NCBI GenBank assembly: GCA_001598975.1
Contig: BBXU01000739.1
Span: 1-19,681, forward strand
Reading direction: 5' to 3'
DNA length: 19,681 nt
DNA from: Parachlorella kessleri
Taxonomy: Eukaryota; Chlorophyta; Trebouxiophyceae; Chlorellales; Chlorellaceae
The position numbers were made by a program, and so were the translations under genes. Positions 10,129-19,681 of this stretch are shown here, in pieces; the stretch's first letter is position 1, and each line of letters opens with the position of its first letter. The notes beneath the pieces were generated by a model, which was not told where the DNA came from, did not search any database, and saw nothing but the letters and a program-made list of their open reading frames with translations.

Positions 10129-10505
10129 GCAGCGCGGGCGGCACGTCAGCAGTGGCAGGGGCGATAAGGGCAGATCCAGGACCCCCCGGGAGTGGATTCC
10201 AGAGCACCCAGCATTGGCGAAACTAGCTGAGGTGGCCATTGGTGCGCGGCGGGTGGAGTGCTGGGGGTCACCAGGCTAGTCTTTTGCATTAGATTGGCAT
10301 TATTGCCAGCCGATTGCACGCTGGGTGTGCCGGCCGGTGGCGCCTGTCGCTTTGTGGCTGGGTAGGTGGGCTTCAAGGGGTGTTATAATTGGTAAGGGTC
10401 TCGACAAGCTGCACTGAGCGTGCGCTTGTGTGTGCTGTACTGCTGGAGGCTCCTGGACCTGGGGTTGAGTTGGTGGCATCTTAAACCAGGGCATCAGAGG
10501 TACAA

Positions 10506-10522
10506 GTGTGTGTGTGTGTGTG
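10506..10522. repeat. (GT)n microsatellite
   Basis: Eight GT dinucleotides plus one G in the 3' region of accA. A simple-sequence repeat with no visible function. Confidence 0.9.
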
Positions 10523-10722
10523 CGCACGGTTAGGGAAGCTGGGTAGGCAGGGGAGTGGACGGTGGGAGGTGTGTATGTCCTCGGTTATCAATTTGGTTTG
10601 TTGGGGGGCCGGCCGGTCGGCCGCAAACAATTTTGAGGGCAATGCTTGGTTACTTAAGGCTGCCCAGGTGTGCAATGTTGTTGGCCTACTGCTGATTCGA
10701 TTCATATGCTGCGTTGCTACTG

Positions 10723-10727
10723 TGTAA
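10723..10727 (+). terminator. TGTAA, candidate polyadenylation signal of accA
   Basis: First clear TGTAA after the accA stop, about 595 bases downstream. A second copy lies at 10884-10888. Either could mark the 3' end; only the pentamer and its position support it. Confidence 0.35.
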
Positions 10728-11327
10728 GGCCAGCCAACTTGCAGCCTTGTTTATGCGTTTGGGTGCTGGCCTGGCGCCGCAAGTGTTGACCTGTCGTACT
10801 TTTCCCTGGCTACACTTCCTGCTGGCCTGCCTTGAAGAGGCCCGAGTTCCGCGGCCCGACTTCTGTGTTGTTGGGTGGCATGTTGTAAGTGCAGCTGAAC
10901 ACAAGTATACCCATCACTAAGGCGGTATTGGCTTGCTTCCCAAAAAGCGGTGCTGCCGAGGTTTTTGTGGAGAGCATTACGGCATTTGTTCTCTTGCTTC
11001 CTTGTTTCTTAGTGGCATGGCGTGTCCCCTCGGTTGGTTACTCGGTATGCTTGCCTGACTGTTTTCCCCTTTGGGCTGTCATCATGCAACGCCTAAGTGG
11101 ACTGTGAAATGTGGCCTGATGGTGACCCTCGGATGCTTGGCTTGCTTGGGTTTTACTTCAAAAACGCGGAAGGACTGAAAGTGGGCGATCTAAGTGCACG
11201 GATATCATACATACAGGGGGGAGAGTAGAGGCCCTTCTGAGTCTTCGCAGTCATGCTCAAGCTGCTCACGGCGACCCATGTGTTGTCATTGGGCGTATCT
11301 TGCAAGCCAACACACCCTGGCAAGACC

Positions 11328-11503
11328 CAGAGCACGGCATCCTGCATCCAGTCCTGCTAGTACAGTCCAGCTCTCACTCCTTTTTCGCACTACCTGCCAC
11401 CCATGCCAATAATGGCCCACTGCCTCAGAACTCCGGCGAGACCCAGGAGCACATTGGCATCCAGCCCAGCCCTCCGTACTGTTCGCGCTACCTGCCACCC
11501 TTA
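11328..11503. repeat. Two degenerate copies of a C-rich dispersed repeat
   Basis: Copies at about 11328-11404 and 11438-11503 share the order: GACCCAG(A/G)AGCAC, then GCATCCAG(T/C)CC, then a GTAC-containing block, then TTCGC(A/G)CTACCTGCCACCC. A more decayed third unit follows (about 11535-11582: CAGTCC, CTGTTCGCAATGCCTGCCATC). The same blocks occur in accA intron 8. The period is about 110 bp here, so the array may be a decayed tandem repeat. Confidence 0.45.
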
Positions 11504-11965
11504 CTAAATCTGCAACCAGCTAAAACTGCGCTGTCAGTCCAGTCCGCCCCTGCCCCCTCTCTGTTCGCAATGCCTGCCATCTTCGCCCAAAAAAAAGGTG
11601 GCTTTGGCACGCACTGCATGCCAGCTCACTGAGGCATTGTGTAAACAGGATTTAAGTCTGAACTGCCACGCGCGCCTCTAGCTGTCCTCAAACCACCTTT
11701 CGTAAGCAAACTGTCCTCAGGCCAGCTCCAGTCAAATCTTGCCAACACAACCCAGTTCTGCACTAGCCCTGGGATTGACAAGCATCCAACGTGTTCAGCA
11801 TTGAAAACTCACAACTGCGCACTACCTCATTCACCACCTGCTATATGCCAGCATGGTCCCAAGCCCCCTACTAGGCAGGAAAAGCTGCAAGTGCTCCGTG
11901 CTGGCCTCTGAGCTGCTCAACTGCCTACGAACTGCTTGCTGTAGCTATCTTCAGCTGTGCTACTC

Positions 11966-13077
11966 TCATACCAGGGCCCCCAACGAGGTAGCTATTGTGC
12001 GGATGCTGGCATCAAACCGCTTGGACGTCATGGCCTGCAGGCCAAAGCTGAAATCCCCATCAAGTCAAGAGGTCGTTTACGAAGACTGTGGGCTTGGCCA
12101 AGCACATGGCCAGCCCGCCAAGTCATGCGAATCCCAACTGGGACTCAAGCCGGGCACTGCATCATGCATGGACAAAATGCATCCCCAGTAACTGTGGATG
12201 CACTCTCCGCTCCCTTTACCTGCCACCATGGAAAACATGTATGCCCCCAGTCATGTCCCAAGCGGTCGAGCGTGCACTCACTGTGTTGGGGGTGTAGAAG
12301 GGGTTGGACACAGCGTCGATGAAGGCCGTGTGAAATCTTCGAAAAATCTGCATGGGAGCCAACACCAGATGCTGTGGCAAGTCGAATTCAACAATAGCAG
12401 TCACCAAGGCCTGCACGGAAGCTCCACCAAAGCAAGTTATGTTTGCAACCGAGTCCTTTACCCATCACTCACCGCTCTCAGCTCATCATCCTTCACTACA
12501 GGGTCATCAATCACCACCAAGAACTTTATTTTGGTTTTGGTTATGTACCTACATGCACCATTATCCAAACTGTCAGACTTGCAAAGCGCCTGCGTTTCCG
12601 CATGTGTTTATGCTCACTAGCTAAGCTCAGACATTAAAAGCACAGTACTTGCTCAACAACCCGCACTCTACAGATGAACTGCCACCCACCCACCCATAAA
12701 CTTTAAGGTCGTCTACGACGTATAAGAGACCTATGTAGCCATCGCCGGCGTCTGCAGGAAGTGCTCGGCCCACGTTTAGGACTGCACCAAGCAAGCAGCA
12801 CAGCAAAGGGTGGCTTCGCAAAGAGAACGAAGTCGAGGTATCACGAGACTCTTAACCTACCCTTCTCATCTATAGCGTCCAAGGAGCAGTGGAGTATGGT
12901 GTGCAGCTTGATGGCTTCATCATCTGCTGCTGAGGTGAAGGAGCTCAGGTACAAAGGGTTGTTCTGCGTGCACACCAGTAATTTTAAATACTGAAGAGGA
13001 AGAAGCTATGCTACGGGCGCAGGGTCGTCCGGGAGCCTTACAAGCTGTCCGATTACAGCTGCGCCATGAATAGTCAT
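11966..13077 (-). CDS. TRAPPC2L: TRAPP complex subunit 2-like protein (TRAPPC2L)
   Basis: A small longin-fold subunit of TRAPP, the tethering and Rab-activating complex of ER-Golgi and Golgi traffic. Exons on the minus strand: 13077-13042, 12963-12861, 12781-12694, 12548-12473, 12347-12282 and 12034-11966 (stop TGA 11968-11966). They total 438 nt, 145 residues; human and plant TRAPPC2L proteins are about 140. All five introns are GT..AG (78, 79, 145, 125 and 247 nt). The protein follows the family end to end: the first strand AAVIGQLNNPLYLSSF (6-21), ILHCSLDAIDEK (about 35-46), YIGLLYVVDDLKVYGY (about 60-75), TKTKIKFLVVIDD, FRRFHTAFIDAVSNPFY (about 103-119) and a C-terminal helix ending GALV. 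The start was chosen because it matches the family N-terminus; the frame stays open upstream. It is convergent with accA and divergent from the cytidylyltransferase gene. Distinguished from sedlin (TRAPPC2) by the NNPLY and KVYGY motifs. Confidence 0.92.
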
Positions 13078-13462
13078 GTTTGGGCCGCAGTTGTACTTCA
13101 CGCCATTCTGGCGTGTGTGGGACCGTGTGCAACGGATGCAACATATTGCAATCATCTGCACACTTGAGTTTCCAGTTGCAGGCTCCACGTGTGCACCCGC
13201 CACAGTTCTCAACTTTTCGATCCCCGACTCATAACGGCTACGGTCTTGCGTTCCATAGTTGTGCGCCCAAGACCTTATCAGTGATCAGCCGCAGGAGGTA
13301 ACTCTGTGCAGTCAGCACCTCAGCAGAAGCCACCGAGGGACTTGATTGCTGCGGCAAAGGGCGTTGGGCAGCTCGGGTGGCCCTATTTTACGCAACAACG
13401 GTGCTGAACCTCGTGCCTGCCCTGCGAGAGGGGCTGCAGGCGGCTGGTTTTGGCGGACCCTT
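13078..13462. promoter_or_regulatory. Probable bidirectional promoter interval between TRAPPC2L and PECT
   Basis: The two start codons face away from each other with 385 bp between them, so both 5' UTRs and both core promoters must lie here unless an upstream non-coding exon exists. I see no convincing TATA box in either direction. The right half (about 13350-13460) is GC-rich. The call rests on gene layout, not on a recognised motif. Confidence 0.55.
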
Positions 13463-18203
<4,741 letters not shown>

Positions 18204-19235
18204 GCCGTACCACATGGCCGGCTGGTTTCAGCAGAACAGCTGTCTTGCACTGGCCTAGACTATTGGCTCAGTACAGGCGCAGGAGTGCACCCGGCAGCAA
18301 GTTCTTGCCTGGGATGACATTGTTTCTGTGGAATGGTGAACCGCCTCTATACCGAGTTATTGCTGGTTGCTGGCAGAGAGTGCCCCACCGGCACTTCCGC
18401 TGTATTGTTGTGTCTGCCTGGGTACGTCATGCCTGACGCTTGAGAGTCCGACGGCGAGCTGCCTCTTGCACTATGGGCAGCTTGCACCCTTGCTTGACAG
18501 GGGTGCAACGGCTGTTTCAGTGCCACTGTTCTTCCCAACAGTCTGTGAGCTGGCTGCAAACGTCTGCTGAACGCCCGTTTTGTTCATCTCAGTCCAGGGC
18601 ATGTGTTCATGGCAGTAGTGTGCGCTCCTACTGCCACAACGCTTGAAATATTGCAGGGTAAAGGCACAGCACTTTGGCTTTACAGAGTGGTGCATTAGTG
18701 TGCCAGCTTTGTTATACGCACAGCTATGATGCCTGAATGCTTATAGAGAGACCAGCATGGCATGCATGCGCTGAGTATGTGTCCGAGCTGTGTTACACTT
18801 TGGTTTTACGGACCTTTTGATGGCCGCTGGCTCGTCTGATGAATGAATCCTTTCTTTCTGTACATGCAAACTGATACTATCACGCTCACTAACCTTGAGA
18901 GCTGCTGTCAAGTCTTGCCAAGGAACACTGAGCTGCCATCCTGCTGCCATCCAAAGCGGGGTGCTGTGAACGTGGCTAGGTTTTTGGTGGGACCTCTGCC
19001 AAACAGTGTCATCCGTTAGGGAGATGGGCCGTGCTTGAAATGCCGCGGTGCCGCTGGCAGGACTCATCCTTCCCTCATCCCTGGGCGCGGGCACCATAAG
19101 AAGGTGCGGCATGCGCAGCAGGCTGCACCTGTTTCGCAGCTGGTCCAAGCGAGTGCAATATATTCGGTTGGTAACAGCCTGTTGCGAACTTTTCTGAGCA
19201 CCTGCCCCTGTGAACCGCGTTAGGTCGATTGCGTC
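18204..19235. other. Intergenic gap: PECT 3' UTR and glutaredoxin 5' region
   Basis: No gene is supported on either strand. I saw no TGTAA on the + strand here, so the PECT transcript may use a variant signal. Two small imperfect duplications occur: 18776-18792 repeats the stop-codon region of PECT (18186-18202, one mismatch in 17), and ACTTTGG(C/T)TTTAC occurs at 18671-18683 and 18797-18809. The 135-codon minus-strand frame at 18741-19148 has no recognisable content. Confidence 0.55.
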
Positions 19236-19681
19236 ATGAGTTCAGCTAAACAGCTGGTGGATGAGACGATCAAGGGCAACCGTGTGGTGGTGTGGTCAAA
19301 GAGTTACTGGTAGGTTGGCCCCAGAGCATTGGTGTAGAAGTCATGACCTCCTATGCATACATGTGATGGCAATGCAGGCCCCGATTAGGTGAGCTTCGGT
19401 GTTAGCACCAGTCCACTAACCCCTTCCTCACTGTTTGCCGTGCAGCCCCTACTGCCACAAGGTAACCCTCTTCGTGACGTTGGCTACAGGGGACCACTAG
19501 TCTGGGCCTCCTGCTTTGTGCAGTGTACCGCCAACCAGCTTTGCAAGTTGCTGTGCAAAAGACTGTATGGGACTGACCACTCTGACAGTTTCTCAGTTTG
19601 CAAAATGATTTTCTTAGCGACTTTGCAGGCCAAGCGTGCACTGAAACGCTACTTAAAGGATAGCCAAGTCGTGGTGATTGA
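19236..19681 (+). CDS. GRX: CPYC-type (class I) glutaredoxin, 5' part
   Basis: A glutathione-dependent dithiol oxidoreductase that reduces protein disulfides and glutathione mixed disulfides. Exons 19236-19309, 19446-19461 and 19629 to the window end give the first 47 residues; the frame continues past 19681. An in-frame TAG at 19221-19223, 15 bases before the ATG, fixes the start. The order follows the family: N-terminal helix (MSSAKQLVDETI), beta strand RVVVWSKSY (16-24), active site C25-P26-Y27-C28, then HKAKRALKRYLKD and strand VVVI. C25 is split by the first intron (TG|C). The second exon is only 16 nt and encodes the rest of C25 plus PYCHK. There is no room for a targeting peptide before the fold, so a cytosolic (or nuclear) protein is most likely. 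The rest of the fold, including the cis-Pro (TVP) and glutathione-binding residues, lies outside. Confidence 0.93.

Larger units (their letters stand above)
10129..11965. other. Intergenic gap between convergent accA and TRAPPC2L genes
   Basis: This interval should contain both 3' UTRs. I found no coding family on either strand. It holds a GT microsatellite (10506-10522), TGTAA pentamers for the accA transcript, and a C-rich block from about 11290 to 11590 built of degenerate repeat units. The minus-strand frame of 197 codons at 9646-10239 is an antisense shadow of the last accA exon. Confidence 0.6.

Noticed and set aside
9646..10239. Minus-strand open frame of 197 codons
   Set aside because: Antisense of the last accA exon, which has a codon-like GC pattern on the plus strand and continues the accA frame.

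Overview
This window reads as nuclear DNA of a green alga (Chlorophyta). Every gene is cut into many short exons with GT..AG introns, typically ending in TGCAG. The genes include a nucleus-encoded, plastid-targeted subunit of the heteromeric acetyl-CoA carboxylase and a plant-type ethanolamine-phosphate cytidylyltransferase with an N-terminal membrane anchor. Composition is moderately GC-rich. I cannot fix the genus from sequence alone; a trebouxiophyte or other core chlorophyte would fit.

Layout. (1) 136-2528, + strand: the 3' part of a gene for a Gly/Asn/Gln-rich protein made of 10-residue repeats (two N-x-G-x-x pentads each), nine exons visible, 5' end off the window. (2) 4168-10128, + strand: 13-exon gene for the plastid acetyl-CoA carboxylase carboxyltransferase alpha subunit, about 560 residues. 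(3) 11966-13077, - strand: a compact six-exon gene for a TRAPPC2L-type subunit of the TRAPP vesicle-tethering complex, 145 residues. Its exons are 36-103 nt, so it is almost invisible to simple ORF scanning. (4) 13463-18203, + strand: 11-exon gene for ethanolamine-phosphate cytidylyltransferase, 460 residues, with two cytidylyltransferase domains. (5) 19236 to the window end, + strand: first three exons of a CPYC glutaredoxin, including a 16-nt micro-exon that carries most of the active site.

In all three complete gene models the exon phases are consistent throughout and the summed length divides by three, which supports the splice choices. One junction is uncertain: a 66-nt exon near the 3' end of the carboxylase gene that would use a GC donor.

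The carboxylase and TRAPPC2L genes converge. TRAPPC2L and the cytidylyltransferase diverge from a 385-bp interval that probably holds both promoters. The genes do not form an operon. Two serve lipid synthesis (plastid malonyl-CoA and CDP-ethanolamine), one serves secretory traffic and one redox control; their adjacency is probably incidental. The gaps 2529-4167, 10129-11965 and 18204-19235 show no gene I can support on either strand. The least explained item is the decapeptide-repeat gene, whose introns all interrupt the repeat at one of two equivalent places.
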